NCBI RefSeq assembly: GCF_019578655.1 | Contig: NC_063263.1 | Coordinates: 10,291,001 to 10,355,000, forward strand | Direction: 5' to 3' | Length of the DNA: 64,000 nt | Source: Ricinus communis | Taxonomy: Eukaryota; Streptophyta; Magnoliopsida; Malpighiales; Euphorbiaceae | In this document: positions 12,066 to 22,418 of the stretch, piece by piece | Layout: each line of letters begins with the position of its first letter | How positions within the stretch are numbered: the first letter of the stretch is position 1 | Position numbers and translations under genes: made by a program | The notes under the pieces: model-generated | The model's database searches: none | The model's input: only the letters and a program-made list of their open reading frames with translations | Told to the model about the DNA's origin: nothing

Positions 12066-12420
12066 ATTAAGTAGCCATATCCTAGGAAATCTTAGAACTA
12101 GCATTCTTAAGCAAATAGTATTCTGATAAAGAAGAACAAAATTCGATAATCCAATGTCTTTGGCTAGGTTGAGGGCCAAGAGAAACAGCAAAAGCTTGAG
12201 AGCTCCCTTGAGTCGAAGTACTGATCTACTGTTTGCCCTTGAACATTTTTGCAAATAATAGCAACAACTGTTTTATCAGACAAAGAATTCCTTTTAATCC
12301 CAGTATGAATCATATGAGTAGCAAAACTTGGAAGGAGGACAGGACAACTGTTAGAAGATTGTTGTCTATTAGGAAAACCAGAGCGTTTCTCATTTAAAAG
12401 TAAGAATTCCTCTGCAAACT
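12066..12420 (-). pseudogene. RNase H-like (RVT_3) relic, 5' part, unit 1
   Basis: The minus-strand frames carry the upstream half of the same decayed domain: EEFLLLNEKRSGFPNRQ, then VVAIICKNVQGQTVD, then in a shifted frame LALNLAKDIGLSNFVL. These match the usual order of an RVT_3 RNase H, where an acidic residue is expected in the first strand and is not seen. Interrupted by the copia insertion and by frameshifts. Confidence 0.55.
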
Positions 12421-13087
12421 TTTCACTTTGACCAAATTTAGATAAATAGGAGAAAGTTGATTCTTTAAAAATAACATGGTTTTGTCGGAAGCTTTTGCAT
12501 TATTTTTCACATGTCTATATATATCTTTTTTTCCTTTTTCCTTTTCATTTCTCATTTTATATTCGCATTTGCAGACATAACGCACAACATGAATAAATCT
12601 AACATTCAATAGAAATAGACTTCAAAGTAAAAGAATTCTGTTAATCATTCTATAAATCGGGTTTCATAATACATTTTCATACCTTCTCTTTTCTTCTTTT
12701 CAATTGTTTTTTCTTTAAATATTTTGTTTTATTGGTTATGATGCTTAACAAATGCATTCATTTGTTCATGATCTTCTTAAACTTTATAATTTAAAAATAT
12801 GCTTTATAAGCATAATGTTTAAAAATATATATCATTTTTTTAATAAATAAATGATCTTCTTAAACTTCACATATTGCGCAAATTAGTGACTTGCAATTGC
12901 ATTGAATTATGTTGCTGGCCGGGAACTTGTCCTTGTCGGAGTAACCTTTTGTCAAAAATAATTTCTAATTCAAAAGATAAAATCTGTAAAAGTAGAAATG
13001 GTTCCATCGCAGGAACAAATAAAATCTGTCTCAAGGAAGGTAGAAAATACACCCAACAGCCAGTAAGAATAAGCTATTTTCAAATAG

Positions 13088-13138
13088 AACTACACTTGAG
13101 GATCATTCAATTCTGGACACTTGAGGATCATTCAATTT
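13088..13138 (+). repeat. Short tandem duplication (about 21 bp x 2)
   Basis: ACACTTGAGGATCATTCAAT occurs twice, separated by CTGG-type sequence. The same doubled block occurs in units 2 and 3, so it predates the triplication. Confidence 0.75.
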
Positions 13139-13616
13139 AGGTAATAACTTAGAGAATGTTAGACATTAATCTAGCGGATGGCAAAATATTATTTTAAAAG
13201 TTTTAACAAAACTGCATATTTAATACTCAAATTTAAAATTTTAATTAATAAAATAATATAAAACAATTACCAAATAAGATACGGAATATGTAAAAGACAA
13301 ATTTAGGGTTGAGAAACAATCACACTGTTCCTGTGATTAAAATAAGAAGCAAAACCTGCTTATAAGGTAAAGAATTAATTTTTTGATAACTCATTTTCCT
13401 TTTAAGAGTTTCCAGAATAGCAAAGAATGAGAAACAAATTATCAACCATTATCACACAGACACTCCAATGCCATTATCATTCTTTTAGAATAGAGAGTTG
13501 ATTGTCAATTATATCTCACAAACAAAGCTGCTCTCATTACAAGGAAAATATAAAAGAAAGCTAAATATGCATGCTTACAGAACTCCAAAATGACACTAAG
13601 ACAGTACTTATATTGT

Positions 13617-14097
13617 TCAATTGGATGACAAGGCTCCATTACAGTAATTGAAGCCAAACCAAACACCATTAGGAATAAAGGTGTTGTATGTAAATGTAAC
13701 AGACTTGGTATAATAGCCATAAACAGTCACAGTCTTTGGTTTCCAGCCATCATAACCACTCCTATAGACATACACATAGCAAATCTGGAATGTGCAAGGT
13801 CCTTTTATCTGCAATGTATCTGTAGAGCAACTTTCAAATGTAGCTGAATATGGATCATCTAATTTTGGAGCATAAACCTGATAATCATTCATATATGACC
13901 ATTTTCAATTAATTCTTGCAAAACCCATTACAGATAACACAGTTTCCTCGAATGGGTTACTGTAAAATTTGAAGATTTTAGATGCTAACCTGATTGCCAT
14001 AAGCATCCCCAAATGCAAGACTAATTTGGTCTCTTGTATACCGAGTTGAAGAACAGCTTGTTGTTATCTTGACTGTGTAAGAACAGCTATTTGCATT
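13617..14097 (-). pseudogene. ATS3 partial copy, unit 1 (exons 2-3 only)
   Basis: Exon 2 (14097-13990) and exon 3 (13877-13617) of an embryo-specific protein 3 gene, with intact splice sites and frame. Exon 1, with the start codon and signal peptide, is missing: the sequence upstream of exon 2 runs into a shortened CA tract at about 14200 and then into DNA that in unit 2 lies 3.4 kb away. There is no in-frame ATG, so it is promoterless and startless. The RPC6 leader exon, ending in a good donor at 15151/15150, now lies upstream on the same strand and could splice to it. Confidence 0.88.
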
Positions 14098-15150
14098 CTA
14101 GAATAAAAAGATGTGTTGACCAATTGATTTAGACTCCATATCCCCTTAAAGAAATAATTGACGAAGAAATTTATCTTTCTAGCTCCCTAAAAACAATACA
14201 CACACACACACAACTTTCAAATTTATCTTTGTCGAGCTTACCAATATGTAGTTGTATATCTCACATTATAAATAAATTATTCACAAAATAAAATATGTAA
14301 ATAACTTCCCAAACCTAAATAATTAAACCAAGTTCTTGACTAAAAAAAAAAAGAATTTAGCAAACTCCATAGTAGCAAATTAGAAAACAAAATTACCAAT
14401 AGCAAATTAGAATACAATAAAGAAAATTCCAACAACAACATGTCATAACACAAGTGATATAAGGCAGCTTGAAATAATCTGAATCCTGCAAAAATAATGA
14501 ACGATTTAATACCTCTTGGATATTATAATCACTTGTTGAATCCTTCACCTAGAGAAAGGAATACAAAATCACTTGTCTTAATCAAATTTGCAATGTATAA
14601 AAACATCAAACTTTGGCCTGAAACAATAAAAAAAAGGAAAGAAAAAGAAAAAGAGAAACAAACAAGAAAAGAACGAAATAAACACTAGTAGAAGTTAGAA
14701 TCATTTGCGGGTGGAAAATTTTCGAACCAAATGTTTCATAGATGATAACATTGGTCGACTTGAATTATTTCAACGCAATACTTTTCTAGCTAATGGAAAC
14801 ATAGTGTTTGAAACCCAAAAAGTTCTTTGAGTAAATTGCTCACAGCGTTTAACATAGAAGTTCACCTCTTTTCTTTTTTTTCTTTTAATACTCAGAAGCT
14901 AGATTTACAACTTGAAGGCCATTAAACTAAGAAGATATCAGTTTATTAAGAAAAAGCTATAAGACCAACAATAATCTCAATCTGTTAAGACAAAAAACTT
15001 CGTTATGAAGCTCAGTCGATCGCATTTTTCCAATTTATTTAATTGCTAAGTCCCAAGTCTTATTTTGGTATCAATTTCTTTTTCATAGTTATCCATCTTC
15101 AAGCTTTAAAAGAAAAAAAAAAAAACAAATGCAAAGAAAGAGCTGCTCAC

Positions 15151-15330
15151 CTGGGTCGTGACAGAAAATGATGGAGGAGGAAGGCGGCTGAATCGTGACA
15201 GAAAATGGAGGAGGAGGCAGCGGAATCGTAAAGGAGGAGGACGGCTGGAAACTTGACAGTACTCGATGGAAGAGGAGGCCGGCTGAGTGGTGACCGAAAA
15301 TGGAGGAGGGCGGCGGCTGAACAAATGGGG
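15151..15330 (-). promoter_or_regulatory. Orphan RPC6 5' UTR exon and donor, unit 1
   Basis: A GC-rich block, pyrimidine-rich on the minus strand, ending with a strong donor CCCAG|GTGAGC (15151/15150). It corresponds to the unit-2 block at 24350-24530, which I infer to be the leader exon of RPC6. Here the RPC6 body is deleted and the next same-strand acceptor is that of ATS3 exon 2 (14098). Confidence 0.5.
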
Positions 15331-15658
15331 TTATGTACGTTAGTCTTTCCTTTATTTTAGTTTACAATTATATCAAAACTATTTAATGTTGATTTTGGAG
15401 AAAAATAAAAATGAGATAAATTAGTCAAAATCTAAAAATAAATATTAAATTTAAATTTTACTGCATAATAAAATCTAAAATTTTTTTAAATTTTTTTATA
15501 TCATATTTAATTAATTAAAAAATTAGTTAAATTATTTATATGAGATTATAAAAATGTTTTTCCAATTTTAATTTTTGAAAATTATTTTTGAAAAAAAAAA
15601 ACAGTCATTTAATGTCAAAGACATCACTATTAAATAAATACATGACAAAAGAACTTGC

Positions 15659-16152
15659 CTTCTGAAGGATGCTCAAATCCAGAATCTATAATGGCTCGTA
15701 GAAGCTCTGGCTTCAGTAGGAAGTCTCTGAAACCTGAACTGTGTATCCCAACATATCCCCTGCATTATACAAAGTAAAGCCACATGAATACAAGAGACTC
15801 TGAATAGTCACCCTATACGAAGAAGATCATCCACTAGCACAAGGAAGTACATTAAAACTACAAAGTAATGATTAACAATACTGAATGCCAATTGCTAGCT
15901 CGAACACAGACACAGACCCCATTTCTCAAATACAAATTTACCAAATGGAATCCAAATACAGAAGCAAATAACTATCGAAAAATAAAAATTAAGAAAATTG
16001 TAAAAAATAGTATCAAAAGAATTTAAAGGAAGAAAAAACTTTTTAGCAGTATCAGCCGCTTTAGCAGAGACAGAGTCAGGGGCTTTTTCCTCTTCTTCCT
16101 CGTAGTCGAGTAGCTCCTCCTCGTAAGCCTCGGTATCTTTAACTTCTTCCAC
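15659..16152 (-). pseudogene. UAP56 5' fragment, unit 2 (exons 1-2, start codon lost)
   Basis: Copies of UAP56 exon 1 (16152-16040) and exon 2 (15759-15659) with the GC donor kept. The initiator ATG of the complete gene reads GTG here. The remaining exons are absent because the duplication breakpoint lies about 54 bases beyond exon 2. The UAP56 upstream region comes with it, so leftward transcription into unit 1 is possible, but not UAP56 protein. Confidence 0.9.
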
Positions 16153-17618
16153 TCTAATTTTACCTGTAGAGTAAAATTAAAATCCAAATCTAGTTTTAGG
16201 GTTTTGACAATCACATAATCTGTACTGTTTTTAAGAGAAACTGAGTTTACCTTAAGAGCTTAAAGAAGACCTAGTGCCCACAGAAAATTGAACTTAAGAA
16301 CTAAAATGTAAACAAATTGGAGGAAAAAAAAGAAAGGAAATATCACTAGGGTTTTGAGGTGACTGATATATGAGAGGATAATACTATATCATATATGCGG
16401 AGGAATTAGGCAGTGAAGGATTGTGATAGAATAACGAAATTGTCCTTGTCTATTGATCTTTGATAGGAGAAAAGAGGGACAGTGGCGGGAATGTAAATAT
16501 CTTTTGGATCTTTTGGATGCAAATTTCGTTTGAGATATTTTATTGTGGAAAAGTTTCAATCTTGCACCTAATATTTAGGCCAAATCTCATATTGGCACTA
16601 TATGTGTGTTTTGGTTCTGTTATGCCCCTATTTGGTCTAAAATATTCTAAATACACCCTTCTCTTAGTTGGAGCCAGTTAACACACTGTCAAAGAGAGAA
16701 AAAGGTAATTATTGTTGAAGATTATGAAATTCACTTTCATATAGGGAAAAGAATACTCATCAAATTTTAAATATTCTTCAAAGTATATATTTGGTTACTG
16801 AAAAGTTCTAGACATCCGTAGCCAAAATGATTACGTGAAAGACCAAAGTTAATATACAGTATTGACCTTAAAAAAATTATGTTTACTATATATATGGTTT
16901 TAATAATAGAAAAGTAGTCAACCAGAAATCTATCATATTTTTTAGTCTTTGTTTGTATAAACAAAAATAAAGAGACTTTTTGTTTAAAATAAGAGTTTGC
17001 ACTACATTAATAAATAAAAAATATGAGTCCAAAACTTAAAAGGTACCTTACTATGAGTTTATATTGATGCATCTGAATAAAAAATGTGAAGGATAATTGG
17101 TTCCACAACCCAATTTTGTGCATGAGTATATGGACATATTCCCTTCCTTAATCTATTTGATTGGCTTTAGAACTGCTATTAAGTTGTTTTTCAACATGGT
17201 TTTTAAACATTAGGAACACTTTTGAAAGTTCATTTCTTTGGCTTAAATGGAAAAAACAAGTGTAACGGGTAAAGAGTAAAGACATCAATAAAAAAATTAC
17301 AAAGTAGCAATGTCCTTGGTTTGGAACATGAGGAAAGGGTTCCGCATGTCCAAATATATGAACCTCAGATAGTAAGAACTTGAATGCAAAAGAGATGGTA
17401 AAGAAAATCTAGTGAGCTTGCCTTGATAGCAAGAAGACAATAATTATTTTTATTCGTAGATTTCAAATCACAAGCTAAACCAAATTGAAAAATAATCTTA
17501 TTAACAGATTGAAAAGTAGAATGTCTCATACGAGAATGCTAGTATTTGTCAATCCATGTAAAATATATAAAACCTGAGGAAAGTTTTGTCATGCGACTGT
17601 TTTTGCTTATAGGAGGAA

Positions 17619-17669
17619 GTCTTCTCTTCTTCTTCTTCTTCTTCTTCTTCTTCTTCTTCTTCTTCTTTT
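17619..17669 (+). repeat. (CTT)n microsatellite, unit 2
   Basis: About 50 bases of TTC repeats at the position corresponding to 6640 in unit 1. Length differs in all three units, as expected for replication slippage after duplication. Confidence 0.9.
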
Positions 17670-17708
17670 TTATAAGAAAAATGATAAGTTCGTTTAATCA
17701 AGACCCCG

Positions 17709-18240
17709 TTATAGACGCAAAATTTGATAAATCAGGAAGGGATTGGCAACCCAAGCAGAGGTCGGACTTCCTTGTAACAGGGACTTTGTTAACTGATGTG
17801 AAGGTTTGTTGCTGGATTTGCAGACAAACCTGACAATAGAAAAACTAAATGAAGCAAGTTTCTTGCTTACTTGGGTGATATTAAGTAGCCATATCCTAGG
17901 AAATCTTAGAACTAGCATTCTTAAGCAAATAGTATTCTGATAAAGAAGAACAAAATTCGATAATCCAATGTCTTTGGCTAGGTTGAGGGCCAAGAGAAAC
18001 AGCAAAAGCTTGAGAGCTCCCTTGAGTCAATCGATCTACTGTTTGCCCTTGAACATTTTTGCAAATAATAGCAACAACTGTTTTATCAGACAAAGAATTC
18101 CTTTTAATCCCAGTATGAATCATATGAGTAGCAAAACTTGGAAGGAGGACAGGACAACTGTTAGAAGATTGTTGTCTATTAGGAAAACCAGAGCGTTTCT
18201 CATTTAAAAGTAAGAATTCCTCTGCAAACTTTTCACTTTG
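17709..18240 (-). pseudogene. RNase H-like (RVT_3) relic, unit 2 (uninterrupted)
   Basis: Same relic as in unit 1 but contiguous. Translating across two frames gives the order EEFLLLNEKRSGF, VVAIICKNVQGQTVD, LALNLAKDIGLSNFVL and CKSSNKPSHQLTKSL. It preserves the site where copia landed in unit 1. No start codon or intact frame. Confidence 0.55.
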
Positions 18241-19392
18241 ACCGAGCTAGATAAATAGGAGAAAGTTGATTCTTTAAAAATAACATGGTTTTGTCGAAGC
18301 TTTTGCATTATTTTTCACATGTCTATATATATCTTTTTTTCCTTTTTCCTTTTCATTTCTCATTTTATATTCGCATTTGCAGACATAACGCACAACATGA
18401 ATAAATCTAACATTCAATAGAAATAGACTTCAAAGTAAAAGAATTCTGTTAATCATTCTATAAATCGGGTTTCATAATACATTTTCATACCTTCTCTTTT
18501 CTTCTTTTCAATTGTTTTTTCTTTAAATATTTTGTTTTATTGGTTATGATGCTTAACAAATGCATTCATTTGTTCATGATCTTCTTAAACTTTATAATTT
18601 AAAAATATGCTTTATAAGCATAATGTTTAAAAATATATATCATTTTTTTAATAAATAAATGATCTTCTTAAACTTCACATATTGCGCAAATTAGTGACTT
18701 GCAATTGCATTGAATTATGTTGCTGGCCGGGAACTTGTCCTTGTCGGAGTAACCTTTTGTCAAAAATAATTTCTAATTCAAAAGATAAAATCTGTAAAAG
18801 TAGAAATGGTTCCATCGCAGGAACAAATAAAATCTGTCTCAAGGAAGGTAGAAAATAGACCCAACAGCCAGTAAGAATAAGCTATTTTCAAATAGAACTA
18901 CACTTGAGGATCATTCAATTCTGGACACTTGAGGATCATTCAATTTAGGTAATAACAGTGTATATTTAAGGCTCGGTAATCTAAAATAACTTAGAGAATG
19001 TTAGACATTAATCTAGCGGTTATTATTTTAAAAATTTCAACAAAACTGCATATTTAATACACGAATTTAAAACTTTAATTAGGGTCGAGAAACAATCACA
19101 CTGTTCCTGTGATTAAAATAAGAAGCAAAACCTGCTTATAAGGTAAAGAATTAAATTTTTGATAACTCATTTTCCTTTTGAGAGTTTCCAGAATAGCAAA
19201 GAATGAGAAACAAATTATCAACCATTATCACACAGACACTCCAATGCCATTATCATTCTTTTAGAATAGAGAGTTGATTGTCAATTATATCTCACAAACA
19301 AAGCTGCTCTCATTACAAGGAAAATATAAAAGAAAGCTAAATATGCATGCTTACAGAACTCCAAAATGACACCAAGACAGTACTTATATTGT

Positions 19393-19971
19393 TCAATTGG
19401 ATGACAAGGCTCCATTACAGTAATTGAAGCCAAACCAAACACCATTAGGAATAAAGGTGTTGTATGTAAATGTAACAGACTTGGTATAATAACCATAAAC
19501 AGTCACAGTCTTTGGTTTCCAGCCATCATAACCACTCCTATAGAGATACACATAGCAAATCTGGTATGTGCAAGGTCCTTTTATCTGAAATGTATCTGTA
19601 GAGCAACTTTCAAATGTAGCTGAATATGGATCATCTAATCTTGGAGCATAAACCTGATAATCATTCATATTTGACCATTTTCAAATAATTCTTGCAAAAC
19701 CCATTACAGACAACACAGTTTCCTCAAATGGGTTACTGTAAAATTTGAAGATTTTAGATGCTAACCTGATTGCCATAAGCATCCCCAAATGCAAGACTAA
19801 TTTGGTCTCTTGTATACCGAGTTGAAGAACAGCTTGTTGTTATCTTGACTGTGTAAGAACAGCTATTTGCATTCTAGAATAAAAAGATGTGTTGACCAAT
19901 TGATTTAGACTCCATATCCCCTTAAAGAAATAATTGACGAAGAAATTTATCTTTCTAGCTCCCTAAAAACA

Positions 19972-20009
<38 letters not shown>

Positions 20010-20147
20010 GGAATACATCCGTACCTGGGTAGCGTTGATCTTGAAAGATTTCAGAGGCTGTGGCAGAGGAATGATTGACCTGGCATTCGAAAGGGTGACT
20101 ATTAAGGCCAAGAAGAGCAGAAATGTCACGGCTTTGCCTTTGATCAT
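19393..20147 (-). CDS. ATS3: Embryo-specific protein 3 (ATS3) family, complete
   Basis: Secreted plant protein of the ATS3 family, first known from embryo-specific expression; its biochemical role is not established. Exons are 20147-20025, 19873-19766 and 19653-19393, giving 163 aa with all junctions in phase 0. Residues 1-23 form a signal peptide (VTFLLFLALIVTLSNA). The mature part has the family Cys-rich start (NSCSYTVKI, TSCSST, TRDQISLAFGDAYGNQ) and the conserved VYAP, FESCSTDTFQIKGPC and GVWFGFNYCNGAL segments. A TATA-like TGTATATATCA (minus strand) lies at about 20252-20262, leaving a leader of roughly 80 nt. Start chosen at the ATG giving the signal peptide. It is the only complete ATS3 of the three units. 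A CA tract lies in intron 1 and a GT tract in the leader. Confidence 0.92.
19974..20006 (+). repeat. (CA)n microsatellite in ATS3 intron 1
   Basis: About 16 CA repeats immediately inside intron 1, 19 bases from the exon-1 donor. In units 1 (about 14200-14213) and 3 (about 29197-29211) the tract is shorter and marks the left edge of the shared deletion. Confidence 0.95.
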
Positions 20148-20183
20148 TTTGCCAACAACAGAGAGAGGGAGAGAGGGGCAGAG

Positions 20184-20204
20184 CGTGTGTGTGTGGGTGT
20201 GTGT
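20184..20204 (+). repeat. (GT)n microsatellite in ATS3 5' UTR
   Basis: GTGTGTGTGTGGGTGTGTGT lies about 37 bases upstream of the ATS3 start codon, in what should be the leader. On the transcript it is an AC tract, complementary to the UG tract from the intron-1 CA repeat. Confidence 0.9.
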
Positions 20205-20262
20205 CAAGATTTTGGATAGTCTTTGAGGTGCAGTGATGGCACATGATAATTGATATATACAA

Positions 20263-21705
20263 GTATCAATGAACTTTCCAGCAAACAAGGGTACATCAGT
20301 CTTTTAATTTACTCTTCCCTACCTACCTAAGACATATTGTATATCTCAAGCAATGTAGAATATACTACTTTTTAGAAGCTGTTTTTGGCAGTCTCCAAAA
20401 ACTTGCAAAATTAAGAAAATTTTCCTTTTCTATTTTCTACTTCTGAAAACACAGAGTCCAGGTTGGGAAACCAACAAATTTGCCCAATTTTAGACATAAT
20501 ATTGCAACTCGGGGTTCTCTTGTCTTGGTCTCGTTGAAGAGAAATAAGGATAGAATTTTCTTTTTCAGGAGAATCAATAGGTATTTGTGGTACACTTGGC
20601 CATTAACAGATAAGTTGCAAAAACGATAACGGTAAGTGCTGGCTTTAGTTTTCAATGTCATTTATTAGCCACATGTATAATCAATAGATATTCCTTCTCC
20701 CTCTCTTCTTGACAATCAATCGGTGGGCCACTTAATAATAAATTCCAAGTGTTTATGGTTAGAATTTTGTTTGAGAGTACTCAAAGGTAAGCAATAATCC
20801 GGACTACAGGTGTTCTTTTCTTAACAAAATCTCACACGTAGCATTGTAGAATTTTGAATCCGTATATTATGGTTCATTATTCATTAAAATTAGTAAAATC
20901 TTATCGTCTTACTGTGAAAGTAACTTGATTAATATTTAACATGAGTATTAAAAAATTTCAAACTCAAACCTCTTTATTTAGCATTCAGTAAAACTTTATC
21001 ACCGTATAATAAATGTTAAGAATTCTCGTACACCTTAGATTAAAAAATAAAATTAAATAATATATATGTAAAAAGGAAAAAAAACAAAAAATCATCTGCT
21101 TTTCCATTAAATTTTACTAACAATGGTACTCTGATCATGACCCAGTTCATGTTCGTCTTACTACTCTCTGTTTCTAGCGTCCAGTCTGGAACAGCACAAA
21201 ACAATACAGCTTTTTTAACACTTCTGATTACTCAAAAGTGGCATTCGTGCCGGTCGATCCAAAGAAGATAATCAGTGATGTGTTTTATCATCAGTTAATC
21301 AGTCCAATAAGTACTGTCAAAGGAAATGTCTAATTCACATTAGAGGGGCTCTAATCAAATACTTTCTTTAAGAGCTTCTTCTAATCCTGATGATGCAAAA
21401 CTGAGAAACATGTTAATAATACAATTAGGCAGAGATGCTTACGCTTTGCAATAGAACGATTATTCGTATTCTTAACTCCAAAAATAAAATTATGACCTGG
21501 TTGACATCCTTCAAATTTATCTTTATACAGCAACACTTACCCCTCTGCATCGAAACACAGTATTGCAACAAAAAAAGTTCATTGCATCTGTTGCAAACTT
21601 ATGATAAGGCATATTCGCATTGCAATTGGTATCCAAAGATGAAATTTTGGGGGCATCAGATAATGCAAAACAAAGCAATAATATCTGCAGCTGAACACAA
21701 TGGAG
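20263..21705. other. ATS3 promoter side and RPC6 3' flank; no gene seen
   Basis: AT-rich intergenic sequence present only in unit 2. Short frames here have no recognisable product. The right end presumably holds the RPC6 3' UTR. Confidence 0.5.
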
Positions 21706-22416
21706 TCAAAAATCCAACCACTTGCTATAGTAGACGCAAGTTTGTGGAGAGATAATACCATCAGGTGTACATTGACTTATACGTGGACAAACTCCACATG
21801 GAATGGAAGCCATTGCCCCAATTCTTGGCTCTCCTGCAGTGCTTCCCTTACCAACGCATTTATAACAAACTTTTCCAATTGGAATAAAACTAAACTCTAA
21901 CATTCCATTACTCTTAACTTCTATGAGTGCATTATCTAAAACCAATGCCTTCACAATCTCTTCAATTTGCTGTTTTGTTAATTCAGTATTAAAGATTCCG
22001 CTCCTTTTGATCGAGTCGGTAATTCCTTCCAATGTAGCAACTTTCAGCTTAAGTACTTGCTTGGTGCAGACCTCTTTCAAGAGCTTTATGAACTCCGTAT
22101 CGAGGTTCCCTTCAACATACCATGCCCCTCCAGTTATTTCCTTCGATGGTTCAAATTCTGTTGCCATGTAATGTTTCCTTCCCTTGTTTTGAATGTTTAC
22201 CACCTCTTTTATCAAATTCTTGGCCTGAAGTACCTTTAGGGATTTATTTACCACATTGTCGGGAAGGTTGGTTTCCCGTTTCATGTCTCGTGTCCAAATT
22301 CCCATATCTTGTTTGCTCCATATCACATTATAGAGGGTGCACTCATGTTCCGTCAGAGATTGAGCTGGAGAACTTGATTCTGGCTGTTTCCGTTTTAGTG
22401 CCTGTGATCGGTTCAT
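21706..22416 (-). CDS. RPC6: DNA-directed RNA polymerase III subunit RPC6 (RPC34-type), complete
   Basis: Subunit of the Pol III initiation heterotrimer (C82-C34-C31), which opens the promoter for tRNA and 5S rRNA transcription. Uninterrupted 236-aa frame. Visible are a winged helix at about residues 22-75 (SKQDMGIWTRDMKRE, VVNKSLKVLQAKNLIKEV), the family signature ITGGAWY near residue 96, and a C-terminal cysteine set C207-x2-C210-x5-C216-x10-C227 ending SKWLDF. That spacing matches the iron-sulfur site known in human RPC6. Human RPC6 is about 316 aa, so this protein lacks the first winged helix; I believe that is normal for plants. An acceptor-like TTTGAATAG|GA just before the ATG suggests a leader exon upstream. 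Present only in unit 2. Confidence 0.93.
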   Translation of the reverse strand: MNRSQALKRKQPESSSPAQSLTEHECTLYNVIWSKQDMGIWTRDMKRETNLPDNVVNKSLKVLQAKNLIKEVVNIQNKGRKHYMATEFEPSKEITGGAWYVEGNLDTEFIKLLKEVCTKQVLKLKVATLEGITDSIKRSGIFNTELTKQQIEEIVKALVLDNALIEVKSNGMLEFSFIPIGKVCYKCVGKGSTAGEPRIGAMASIPCGVCPRISQCTPDGIISPQTCVYYSKWLDF

Positions 22417-22418
22417 TC

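Larger units (their letters stand above)
4623..15604. repeat. Tandem segmental duplication, unit 1 (contains copia insertion)
   Basis: The first of three head-to-tail copies starts at TCATTTAATGTCAAAGAC inside UAP56 intron 2. It runs through UAP56 exons 2 and 1, upstream DNA, the RNase H relic, ATS3 exons 3 and 2, and the RPC6 leader exon. It ends at the A-tract plus CAG that abuts the next TCATTTAATG at 15605. Without the copia insertion it is about 5.8 kb. Outside the insertion it differs from unit 2 by roughly one base per hundred, judged by eye. ATS3 exon 1 and the RPC6 body are deleted. Confidence 0.9.

Noticed and set aside
12867..13140. Frames of 61 and 88 residues repeated in units 1-3
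   Set aside because: They recur only because the units are duplicates; opposing frames on both strands and no recognisable product.
15106..15324. Pro/Ser-rich frame on the minus strand, repeated at 24299-24523
   Set aside because: It begins at a non-ATG codon, has an upstream stop and ends in a strong splice donor. A 5' UTR exon of RPC6 explains it better.
19947..20288. 113- and 99-residue minus-strand frames over ATS3 exon 1
   Set aside because: One runs through exon 1 into the CA tract of intron 1; the other is a shifted shadow. The spliced ATS3 model accounts for the region.
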